Position numbers and translations under genes: made by a program
Part shown: positions 1 to 5,979 of the stretch, one piece after another
Numbering within the stretch: the first letter of the stretch is position 1
Layout: the number at the start of each line of letters is the position of its first letter
The notes under the pieces: generated by a model
Database searches by the model: none
What the model saw: the letters and a program-made list of their open reading frames with translations, nothing else
What the model was told of the DNA's origin: nothing
DNA from: FEN-1297 sp964498065
GTDB lineage: Bacteria; Bacteroidota; Ignavibacteria; Ignavibacteriales; Ignavibacteriaceae
DNA length: 11,363 bases
Assembly: GCA_964498065.1 (NCBI GenBank)
Contig: CAZCFZ010000117.1
Span: forward strand, 1 to 11,363
Direction of reading: 5' to 3'

Positions 1-1
1 G

Positions 2-40
2 AATGAAAATTCAATTAAAGATTTTATTGACTTTATCTAA
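2..40 (+). CDS. possible 3' end of an upstream gene
   Basis: One frame is open from the window edge to a TAA at 38-40 and reads NENSIKDFIDFI before the stop. This could be the C-terminus of a gene lying upstream. With only 12 codons neither function nor coding status can be established. The other two plus frames give an immediate TGA (4-6) or a short ATG reading frame ending at 72-74. The call rests only on the plausible amphipathic C-terminal residues and the gene-free sequence that follows. Confidence 0.2.
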   Translation, partial: NENSIKDFIDFI

Positions 41-159
41 AAAGAAAAGTAGATTTAACCAATTTTCTATCTAATTGTGACATAAATACAAGTTTTCTTT
101 TTTTATGGTTAACATAAGGGGTTTACACAATTTTAACCGGCTTATGTAATGCTGATTAA

Positions 160-187
160 TTTGAATTTGGTTTAAATTATTTATAAT
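160..187 (+). promoter_or_regulatory. candidate housekeeping promoter for the STAS gene
   Basis: A TATAAT hexamer lies at 182-187, with TTGAAT (161-166) or TTTGAA (160-165) 15-16 bases upstream. The spacing is a little short for a sigma-70 promoter, and no clear Bacteroidota-type TAnnTTTG element is present. The sequence is so AT-rich that chance matches are likely. It sits 55 bases before the STAS start codon. Confidence 0.25.
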
Positions 188-232
188 AAATAAAAATAGT
201 ACATCCATCCGGATAATTTTTATTATTTATAA
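181..232 (+). repeat. AT-rich inverted repeat just before the STAS start
   Basis: Arms 181-197 and 216-232 are complementary at 15 of 17 positions, with an 18-base loop that contains the only GC-rich bases of the leader (CATCCATCCGG). The right arm runs into the weak Shine-Dalgarno AAGGGA (231-236) of the gene at 242. If transcribed in full it could occlude the ribosome site. If the TATAAT at 182-187 is the real -10 element, the left arm would not be fully transcribed. Confidence 0.45.
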
Positions 233-241
233 GGGAAAAAA

Positions 242-529
242 ATGTTTGACATAAAACCCTCAAGCGAAAACCAGGTAATTATTTCCGGCAGGTTTGACGC
301 TGCCCAGGTAGAAAAAGCGGATCAAATTTTTGATAAAATTAATAGTGACTGCATTGTAGATTTCCAGGAACTTGCCTATATCTCTAGTGCCGGATTGGGA
401 TCATTATTAAAAATTCATACCCGACTTAAAAGCAGCGGTTATAAAGTTAAATTGAAAAATCTCAATAAACACGTAAGGGAAGTATTCAAATATTCGGGCC
501 TGGATAAAGTATTTACTATTCTTGAATAA
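242..529 (+). CDS. STAS-domain protein (anti-sigma factor antagonist type)
   Basis: This 95-residue protein is a single STAS domain, the usual size for SpoIIAA/RsbV-like proteins. In that family the unphosphorylated STAS protein binds a partner-switch kinase or anti-sigma factor, and phosphorylation of a serine releases it. The signature is YISSAGLGSLL at residues 46-56. It aligns with the SpoIIAA DSSGLG loop: S49 occupies the phosphorylated-serine position, the usual Asp is S48, and the following Ser is A50. No membrane segment or signal peptide is seen. The ATG at 242 follows AAGGGA with a 6-base spacer. The gene ends 47 bases before an ECF sigma gene on the same strand, so it may be co-transcribed, but that gap also holds its own promoter-like site. 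No RsbW-like kinase is visible in the window, so its partner is unknown. Family assignment is firm; partner and pathway are inference. Confidence 0.88.
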   Translation: MFDIKPSSENQVIISGRFDAAQVEKADQIFDKINSDCIVDFQELAYISSAGLGSLLKIHTRLKSSGYKVKLKNLNKHVREVFKYSGLDKVFTILE

Positions 530-541
530 TATTTTTAAAAA

Positions 542-573
542 CCTACCAACTTTTCGTTGTCTGGATTGTATTT
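542..573 (+). promoter_or_regulatory. putative ECF-type autoregulatory promoter, copy 1
   Basis: CCTACCAAC (542-550), a 15-base spacer (551-565) and TTGTATTT (566-573) are repeated exactly, with the same spacing, at 1920-1951. An AT-rich stretch precedes both copies. The AAC-ending upstream box fits the -35 style of ECF promoters, and a site before a sigma gene suggests autoregulation. The element ends only 3 bases before the ATG at 577, which would force an almost leaderless transcript. A regulator-binding site is the alternative reading. Confidence 0.65.
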
Positions 574-576
574 AAT

Positions 577-1119
577 ATGAGTAAAGAGGATACAGATTTA
601 GTTAATGAATGTCTTGAAGGAAATAAGCAATCCTTCGAGGAGCTTGTAGAAAAATACTATAAAATTATTTATAGGCTTGCTCTTAAAATTATGAGAGACA
701 CAGATGATGCGGAAGAAATAACGCAAATTGTCTTTGTTAAAGCTTATGAAAATCTTAGTTCTTATAATTCAAAGTTTAAGTTTTTCAGCTGGTTATACAG
801 AATTACGGTAAATGAGTCGTTAAATTTATCTAAAAAACGAAAATATGCCGAAAAATTAAATGAAGAAATTAAAGCCGATGAAAACAATCCGGATGAAATA
901 TACAACCAAACTGAAATGGGAGAAAAAATTCAGGATGCTTTAATGGAACTCGATATGCTTTACCGGCTGCCCGTGGTTCTTAAACATTTTCTTAATTATT
1001 CTTATAAAGAATTGAGCTTTTTGCTGGGTGTACCGGAAAAGACAGTTAAATCCAGACTATTTACAGGCAGACAGTTATTAAAAGATATTTTGATTAAAAA
1101 TAAGGTTTTTGAAAAATGA
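577..1119 (+). CDS. ECF-family RNA polymerase sigma factor
   Basis: This 180-residue protein has the length and two-domain layout of group 4 (ECF) sigma-70 factors. Such factors direct core RNA polymerase to a small regulon and are usually held by a co-encoded anti-sigma factor. Sigma-2 spans about residues 16-87, with the core-binding stretch DDAEEITQIVFVKAYENL (43-60) and the -10-reading helix FSWLYRITVNESLN (70-83). A charged linker covers about 88-112. Sigma-4 spans about 114-172, with the helix-turn-helix YKELSFLLGVPEKTVKSRL (143-161). The ATG at 577 gives the normal N-terminus; there is no recognisable Shine-Dalgarno, and no alternative start precedes the sigma-2 core. The gene overlaps the anti-sigma gene by 4 bases (ATGA), a sign of translational coupling. 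The matching sites at 542-573 and 1920-1951 suggest it controls its own operon and the downstream repeat protein. The ECF call is firm; the subgroup cannot be assigned from here. Confidence 0.95.
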   Translation: MSKEDTDLVNECLEGNKQSFEELVEKYYKIIYRLALKIMRDTDDAEEITQIVFVKAYENLSSYNSKFKFFSWLYRITVNESLNLSKKRKYAEKLNEEIKADENNPDEIYNQTEMGEKIQDALMELDMLYRLPVVLKHFLNYSYKELSFLLGVPEKTVKSRLFTGRQLLKDILIKNKVFEK

Positions 1120-1868
1120 TTGATAATAAATACATAGATTTGATGAATAAAGAAATTGATAATGTTATAACCAATGAAGAAAAAATTCAATTACAGAAAT
1201 ACTTAGATTCGAATGAATCCGCTAAAGAATATTTTAATGAACTACTTTTAACAAATAACTATTTAAATGAATTACCCGATAAAGATCCTTCCGAAAATCT
1301 TAAAAAACGCATTATAAATTCAATTAACTACAACAAATATTCATCTAAAAATAAAAGTAAAATTTCCTGGAGCTACATTTTTAATCCAAAATTGAAATTT
1401 ATTTACGCTTTTGCTATTGGCTTATTTGCCGGACTTATTATATATGGAGTAATTTCAAATTATACAAGTAATTTTGATACTGCAGATACGTACGGTACAA
1501 TAGGGCTGGAAAACAAAAATGCGACGGTTTTAGAAAAAATACCTATCCTTGTTTCGAATATTTCAGGTGAAATTGAAGTAACAAACCGGGAAGATAAGTT
1601 TTGGCTAAGTGTGCATCTTAATTCCTCCAAGAATTATGATCTTGCTGTTACATATCCCGATAATATTAAATTTGAAAACATAAATCCGAAATTAGGCAGC
1701 ACTTTTGATTGCACAATTGACAAGAATTTGATAAAAACATCTAGTTCAGGTTTGCAGCAATACCGTCTGTTGTTCTCACAATATAAACTTTCTTCTGCAG
1801 AATTAAATTTAAAGATTACTCAATCGGGGAAAATAATTTATAATCATAATTTAACTTTGGAAAGATAA
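1116..1868 (+). CDS. membrane-spanning anti-sigma factor, lacking a zinc motif
   Basis: Position and architecture identify this 250-residue protein as the probable anti-sigma factor for the preceding ECF sigma; the start codon overlaps the sigma stop. Residues 1-50 resemble the helical anti-sigma domain (acidic NKEIDNVITNEEKIQLQKYL, then a helix at 36-50). The HxxxCxxC zinc motif of zf-HC2 anti-sigmas is absent: the only Cys is C199. Residues 94-114 form one hydrophobic membrane helix, preceded by a Lys-rich stretch (74-82), so the N-terminus should be cytoplasmic. Residues 115-250 would be an extracytoplasmic sensor rich in predicted beta strand. A YGTIGLENK segment (126-134) just outside the membrane echoes GTIGGVEK in the next gene's product. 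Activation by proteolysis is plausible, and a PrsW-family protease is encoded at 5980, but no cleavage site can be read directly. The function rests mainly on context. Confidence 0.78.
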   Translation: MIDNKYIDLMNKEIDNVITNEEKIQLQKYLDSNESAKEYFNELLLTNNYLNELPDKDPSENLKKRIINSINYNKYSSKNKSKISWSYIFNPKLKFIYAFAIGLFAGLIIYGVISNYTSNFDTADTYGTIGLENKNATVLEKIPILVSNISGEIEVTNREDKFWLSVHLNSSKNYDLAVTYPDNIKFENINPKLGSTFDCTIDKNLIKTSSSGLQQYRLLFSQYKLSSAELNLKITQSGKIIYNHNLTLER

Positions 1869-1919
1869 AAGCTAAAAAGCTGTATAATTTTTTAATAAAT
1901 AGTTAAAAAAATTTTAAAT

Positions 1920-1951
1920 CCTACCAACATTTTCTAATTCTAGTTGTATTT
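1920..1951 (+). promoter_or_regulatory. putative ECF-dependent promoter, copy 2
   Basis: CCTACCAAC (1920-1928), a 15-base spacer (1929-1943) and TTGTATTT (1944-1951) match the site before the sigma gene in both boxes and in spacing. The spacers themselves differ, as expected for a two-box recognition site. Here the start codon at 2008 lies 56 bases downstream, leaving a normal leader. The likely role is to drive the repeat-protein gene with the sigma factor encoded at 577. Confidence 0.7.
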
Positions 1952-1962
1952 CTATTAAACGT

Positions 1963-1998
1963 ATGAGAAATAATGTTTTTAAGAACTTTAATAATTAG
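1963..1998 (+). CDS. possible 11-codon leader peptide
   Basis: An ATG at 1963 begins MRNNVFKNFNN and stops at TAG 1996-1998. The stop codon overlaps the Shine-Dalgarno AGGAGG (1997-2002) of the repeat-protein gene. This layout would suit coupling or leader control, but there is no ribosome site before it and nothing shows it is translated. Chance is a real alternative in DNA this AT-rich. Confidence 0.18.
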   Translation: MRNNVFKNFNN

Positions 1999-2002
1999 GA
2001 GG
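1997..2002 (+). promoter_or_regulatory. strong Shine-Dalgarno of the repeat-protein gene
   Basis: AGGAGG stands 5 bases before the ATG at 2008. It is the only full consensus ribosome site in the window; the other starts have weak or no such motif. It fixes the start codon and suggests high translation of this gene. Confidence 0.75.
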
Positions 2003-2007
2003 CATAA

Positions 2008-2889
2008 ATGGAAGGGAACAAAAGACAGTGGAATAAAAAATCCAAAATATTGATGAGCGGATCAATATTTGTGATTGCAATTGTAGCGTATTTTATAATT
2101 TTTTATCCATGGCCCGCTACTAACAGTAATTTGTCCGGTACGATTGGCGGAGTTGAAAAAGTTAAAAAATATCAAAAAACACAAATTACCGATAAAGATG
2201 TATCAGTGCAGTCAAACGATTTAACCAATCTTCTTCAGAATGATAAAATTCAAAAACTGATCAACGATCCTAACTTTAGAACAGCCGCTGGTAATGATGC
2301 ATTTAGAGAAGAATTTAATAGTAATGCTAAATTCCGCGAAGCAATGCGCAGCGCAGCATACAGCAGGGTAATGGCAAATAGAAATTACGAAGCATTTCTT
2401 AAGAATGAAGCATTCAGAAATTTGGTCGGAACCGGTGCTTTTGCAAAAATAGCTTCTGATGCAGCTTTAAAAGAAGCATTAAGAAATGCATCTCTTAGAA
2501 CAGCTTTAAATGGAGCGAATTATAAAACAGCAATAAATAGAAATGCAGCTTTAAAAAGAATGGCAAGTGATGCATCATTTATGGCGGCAATGCATGAAGC
2601 TTCATTTAGACAATTGTTTACTAGTAATAGAATGAGCCAATTGTTAAGTAACCGCCAATTTGCCGATGCTTTTAGAACAGATGCTTGCAGACAAGTTTTT
2701 CAGAATGCAAAATTCATGGAAGCTTTGAGAGAATCAACTTTTAGAAGTGCAGCAGCAAGTGTGGGCTTTACTGCAGCACTTAGAAGTTCAGCATTAAGCA
2801 GAGCCTGGAGTGACGCAGGATTTAGAGCAGCAGCATTCAGAATGGCAGCTCAAAGAAATGCTGAAGCTCAAAGGATGAGCGAAAAATAA
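2008..2889 (+). CDS. membrane-anchored protein of degenerate 9-10-residue repeats
   Basis: I do not recognise a named family for this 293-residue protein. Residues 1-13 are basic and 14-34 form one hydrophobic helix (signal anchor), so the bulk is probably outside the cytoplasmic membrane. Residues 44-65 (GTIGGVEKVKKYQ, then QITDKDV) form a compact conserved-looking segment. From about 74 to 282 the chain is roughly 20 degenerate units of 9-10 residues with the pattern (N/D)-A-x-F-R-x-A-(L/M), for example NDAFREEFNS, NAKFREAMRS and NAKFMEALRE. They are Ala/Arg/Asn-rich with regularly spaced Phe. The spacing suggests short helices stacked as a solenoid or helical rod, somewhat like DP/STI1-type repeats; this is inference. 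Only one Cys (227) is present and no catalytic motif is seen. The gene has its own putative ECF promoter (1920-1951) and a consensus Shine-Dalgarno, and ends in a terminator. It is therefore the best candidate for the main output of the sigma/anti-sigma pair, perhaps an envelope-stress or structural protein. Confidence 0.8.
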   Translation: MEGNKRQWNKKSKILMSGSIFVIAIVAYFIIFYPWPATNSNLSGTIGGVEKVKKYQKTQITDKDVSVQSNDLTNLLQNDKIQKLINDPNFRTAAGNDAFREEFNSNAKFREAMRSAAYSRVMANRNYEAFLKNEAFRNLVGTGAFAKIASDAALKEALRNASLRTALNGANYKTAINRNAALKRMASDASFMAAMHEASFRQLFTSNRMSQLLSNRQFADAFRTDACRQVFQNAKFMEALRESTFRSAAASVGFTAALRSSALSRAWSDAGFRAAAFRMAAQRNAEAQRMSEK

Positions 2890-2913
2890 TAGTTAGTGAT
2901 TAAATAAATATCT

Positions 2914-2971
2914 CTCTCCTAATTGAGGAGGAACTATTTTGTAAAAATAGATTCTCCTCTTAATATTTTTT
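2914..2971 (+). terminator. terminator-like hairpin with a competing upstream hairpin
   Basis: The terminator stem pairs GAGGAG (2925-2930) with CTCCTC (2954-2959), extended by one G-U and one A-U pair. After an A-A mismatch it continues with CTATTT (2934-2939) against AAATAG (2945-2950). An AT-rich tail ending in six T (2966-2971) follows. Upstream, CTCCT (2916-2920) can instead pair with AGGAG (2926-2930), which would break the terminator stem. A terminator for the repeat-protein gene is well supported; an attenuation switch before the peptidase gene is only possible. Confidence 0.65.
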
Positions 2972-2995
2972 AAACCTTTTCCGAACTATATTATT

Positions 2996-5974
2996 ATGGC
3001 TTGCAAAAAAAGATTCACCCCCAAAAGAATCTCCGTTTATATAATTCCTTTTTTATTCATATTTATCTTATATCCTTATAAATTAAAGGCACAGTTATAT
3101 GAATATGATACACATGATATGAGGTTAATATATGATGGAGAAGCGAGTAAATATCTTGTTAAATATGTTGGCCAATGCTTTGAAAATGCATTGGAAGTAA
3201 ACAGTAAATTATTTGATTATCATTCCAACGAGAAAACGACAGTCCTGGTATATGATATAAATGATTTCGGAAACGCCGGCACCGGTACAATACCTCGTAA
3301 TCATATAGTCCTTTCTATTGCGCCACTGGATTATCAATATGAAACTGCTCCTGCAAATGAAAGATTTAATACAACTTTTAACCATGAACTTGTTCATGTA
3401 ATAACACTTGATCAATCTACTTCATCCGATAGATTCTTCCGTACTATTTTTGACGGGAAAGTCGGTGAGTCCGGTGATGATCCGATAACAATTTTATATG
3501 CCTATCTTACAGATCCCAGAAGAAGCACTCCACGATGGTGGAAGGAAGGAATTGCCGTATTTCTTGAAACCTGGTGGGCAGGCGGTATAGGCAGAGCAAT
3601 GGGCGGCTATGATGAAATGGTTTTTCGAACAATGGTGGAGGAGAAAAAACCTATATACGATTTATTGAATTTTTTATCGGAAGGGACTCAAACAGATTTC
3701 CAGGTAGGTGCAAATTCTTATTTATACGGTACTAGGTTTATGAATTATCTTGCACTTAAATACGGTCCTAGAAAATTAATTGAATGGACTTCCCGGCATG
3801 AAGGAAGCAGCGCATATTTTGCCACGGCATTTAATGATGTTTATCATTTGCCTTTATCAGAAGCATGGAATCAGTGGGTAAAATTTGAAAATGAATTTCA
3901 AAAAAAAAATCTGGACATAATTCGCCAGAACCCGGTAACTGTTTACCGCCCAATTACTAAAAAACCCTTAGGCGGATTTTCTCGGGCCTTTTATGATTCA
4001 TCAAGCAATAATCTATATTGTGCGATTGACTATCCCGGACAGGTTGCCCAGATAGTAAAAATTGATATGAGTACTGGGAAAATTGATAAACTTCATGATG
4101 TAAAACGTGAAGCATTATATTATGTAACATCATTGGCATTCGATCCTAATTCCAAAACTTTATTTTATACCACTGATAATTATGACTGGAGAAGTCTTTA
4201 TTCTCTTAATGTAAAAACCGGCGAAAATAAACTTCTTTTAAAAGAACAAAGAATTGGTGATCTTGCTTTTAATTTAGCTGATAGTTCTTTGTGGGGAATA
4301 AGGCATTATAACGGACAATCAACTATTGTGAGAATTCCTTATCCTTACACTGACTGGAATCAAATTTATACATGGCCGTTTGGTCAGGATATGTATAACA
4401 TTGATGTATCTCATAACGGTAAATTAATTACCGGTGCGTTAGCAGAAATAAACGGTCAGCAGTTATTAATTAAAATGAATATAGATAGTTTGATGAACGG
4501 GGATTTTACATACGATACATTATTTAATTTTGAAAATTCAATTCCTGCCAATTTTATATTTTCGAATGACGACAAATATTTATACGGTACTTCATATTAT
4601 TCCGGTGTATCCAATATTTATAGATATGACATTGGGAAAAAAGACATTCAGATAATGAGCAATGCTGAAACGGGATTCTTCAGACCTATGCCGATATCCA
4701 AAGATTCTATTCTGGCAATTAAATATACTTCACAAGGCTTTCAGCCGATTATGATGGCGAATAAGCCGGTAGATAAAGTAAATGCAGTAGATTTTTTGGG
4801 TGAACAAGTTGTTGAAAAGCATCCTATCGTAAAAAAATGGATTGCTCCGCCTCCTTCAAGAATTAAAATTGACTCATTAATTACCAGCACCGGTACATAT
4901 AATGAATTTAAACATTTCGGCTTAGTTTCAGTTTACCCGGTTGTCGAAGGATATAAGGATTATTTTTCCTATGGACTAAGGTTTAACCTTTCTGACCCGA
5001 TCGGATTTCAAAATGTTAATTTTATTGCATCTTACAGTCCCTACTATCAGCTTAAAATGAATGAAAGATGGCATCTAGGCCTAACTTATAATTTTGTTAC
5101 TGAGAGCGGTGACAGCTGGGAACTTAGCTCAACTTTGAACAGAACAAATTTTTATGACCTCTTCGGTCCAACCAAAACCAGTATGAAAGGTTACTCTGTA
5201 GGATTGAAATATAATTCTTATATTATTTATGACAAACCGCTGTTGATGAACTTTTCAGTTTATACAAATTATTACGGGAATCTGGAAAGATTACCATCCT
5301 ACCAAAATATAATGGCATCTTATGATAAGTTATTTAACTTAGGAGCAACTTTTGATTACCAATACGAAGTACAATCGTTAGGAGCTGTAGATAAAGAAAA
5401 GGGATTTAATTGGAAGATTGGTTTTGATAATAATTATGTTAAGACGACGGTTTATCCTCATATTCATAATGATTTTGATATTGGTTTTGCCTTACCTATA
5501 AATCATTCTTCAATCTGGCTGAGAAGTTCAATTGGGTATTCTTATGGAAATAGATTAAACCCATTTGCTAATTTTTACTTTGGCGGCTTTGGTAATAATT
5601 ATGTTGATGATCAGGATGCAAAAAGATATAGAGAATATTACAGCTTCCCTGGAATTGAAATAGACAATATTGCAGGAACAAATTTCGGCAAGCTTATGGC
5701 TGAATGGAACTTGCCGCCTTTAAGATTTAGTGATATAGGATTTACATCTTTATTTTTAAATTATGCCCGAACTTCATTATTTTCCACTGCAATTATTACA
5801 AATTTCGATTCAAAAGAATATCAGCGTTCTCTTTTGGATTTCGGTGCGCAGGTTGATTTTAGGTTTATTTTACTTTACAATCTTAAAATGGATTTTTCTG
5901 CTGGATATGCTGTTGCATTAGAGAAAAATAAAAGATATACACATGAAGTGATGTTTTCTCTTAAAATTTTATAA
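2996..5974 (+). CDS. exported zinc metallopeptidase fused to a beta-propeller and outer-membrane barrel
   Basis: This 992-residue protein has a basic, hydrophobic N-terminus (1-32) ending KAQ, a plausible signal peptide cleavage region. Residues about 40-300 form a gluzincin-like domain of the peptidase MA-like kind. HELVH (130-134) supplies two zinc ligands and the catalytic Glu. WWKEGIAVFLE (181-191) carries the probable third ligand, E184. SYLYGTRFMNYLALKYG (241-257) matches the helix that usually follows in such peptidases. Residues about 330-600 contain repeated strand/turn units with TolB-like wording (for example SLYSLNVKTGENKLLL), suggesting a beta-propeller. From about 640 to the end, alternating hydrophobic and polar strands with many Tyr, Asn and Phe look like an outer-membrane beta-barrel. 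The protein would thus display or hold a peptidase at the outer membrane. The substrate is unknown. The ATG at 2996 has no Shine-Dalgarno, and the stop lies 5 bases before the PrsW-like gene. The peptidase is firm, the propeller likely, and the barrel inferred from composition. Confidence 0.85.
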   Translation: MACKKRFTPKRISVYIIPFLFIFILYPYKLKAQLYEYDTHDMRLIYDGEASKYLVKYVGQCFENALEVNSKLFDYHSNEKTTVLVYDINDFGNAGTGTIPRNHIVLSIAPLDYQYETAPANERFNTTFNHELVHVITLDQSTSSDRFFRTIFDGKVGESGDDPITILYAYLTDPRRSTPRWWKEGIAVFLETWWAGGIGRAMGGYDEMVFRTMVEEKKPIYDLLNFLSEGTQTDFQVGANSYLYGTRFMNYLALKYGPRKLIEWTSRHEGSSAYFATAFNDVYHLPLSEAWNQWVKFENEFQKKNLDIIRQNPVTVYRPITKKPLGGFSRAFYDSSSNNLYCAIDYPGQVAQIVKIDMSTGKIDKLHDVKREALYYVTSLAFDPNSKTLFYTTDNYDWRSLYSLNVKTGENKLLLKEQRIGDLAFNLADSSLWGIRHYNGQSTIVRIPYPYTDWNQIYTWPFGQDMYNIDVSHNGKLITGALAEINGQQLLIKMNIDSLMNGDFTYDTLFNFENSIPANFIFSNDDKYLYGTSYYSGVSNIYRYDIGKKDIQIMSNAETGFFRPMPISKDSILAIKYTSQGFQPIMMANKPVDKVNAVDFLGEQVVEKHPIVKKWIAPPPSRIKIDSLITSTGTYNEFKHFGLVSVYPVVEGYKDYFSYGLRFNLSDPIGFQNVNFIASYSPYYQLKMNERWHLGLTYNFVTESGDSWELSSTLNRTNFYDLFGPTKTSMKGYSVGLKYNSYIIYDKPLLMNFSVYTNYYGNLERLPSYQNIMASYDKLFNLGATFDYQYEVQSLGAVDKEKGFNWKIGFDNNYVKTTVYPHIHNDFDIGFALPINHSSIWLRSSIGYSYGNRLNPFANFYFGGFGNNYVDDQDAKRYREYYSFPGIEIDNIAGTNFGKLMAEWNLPPLRFSDIGFTSLFLNYARTSLFSTAIITNFDSKEYQRSLLDFGAQVDFRFILLYNLKMDFSAGYAVALEKNKRYTHEVMFSLKIL

Positions 5975-5979
5975 CACGT

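Noticed and set aside
84..91. TTGTATTT on the minus strand in the first spacer
   Set aside because: It matches one box of the putative sigma motif, but the sequence 15 bases upstream on that strand does not match CCTACCAAC.
1002..1190. Minus-strand open frame across the sigma/anti-sigma junction
   Set aside because: It lies opposite two well-supported plus-strand genes, is low-complexity in Phe/Ile/Asn, and has no recognisable domain.
1868..1895. AGCT repeat followed by T-run after the anti-sigma gene, as a terminator
   Set aside because: The possible stem is only 4 bases and would not terminate transcription; read-through into the repeat gene remains possible.
3209..3415. Minus-strand frames inside the peptidase gene (also 3957-4139) and at 6627-6812 in the PrsW-like gene
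   Set aside because: All are antisense to conserved coding sequence and show no family features or ribosome sites.
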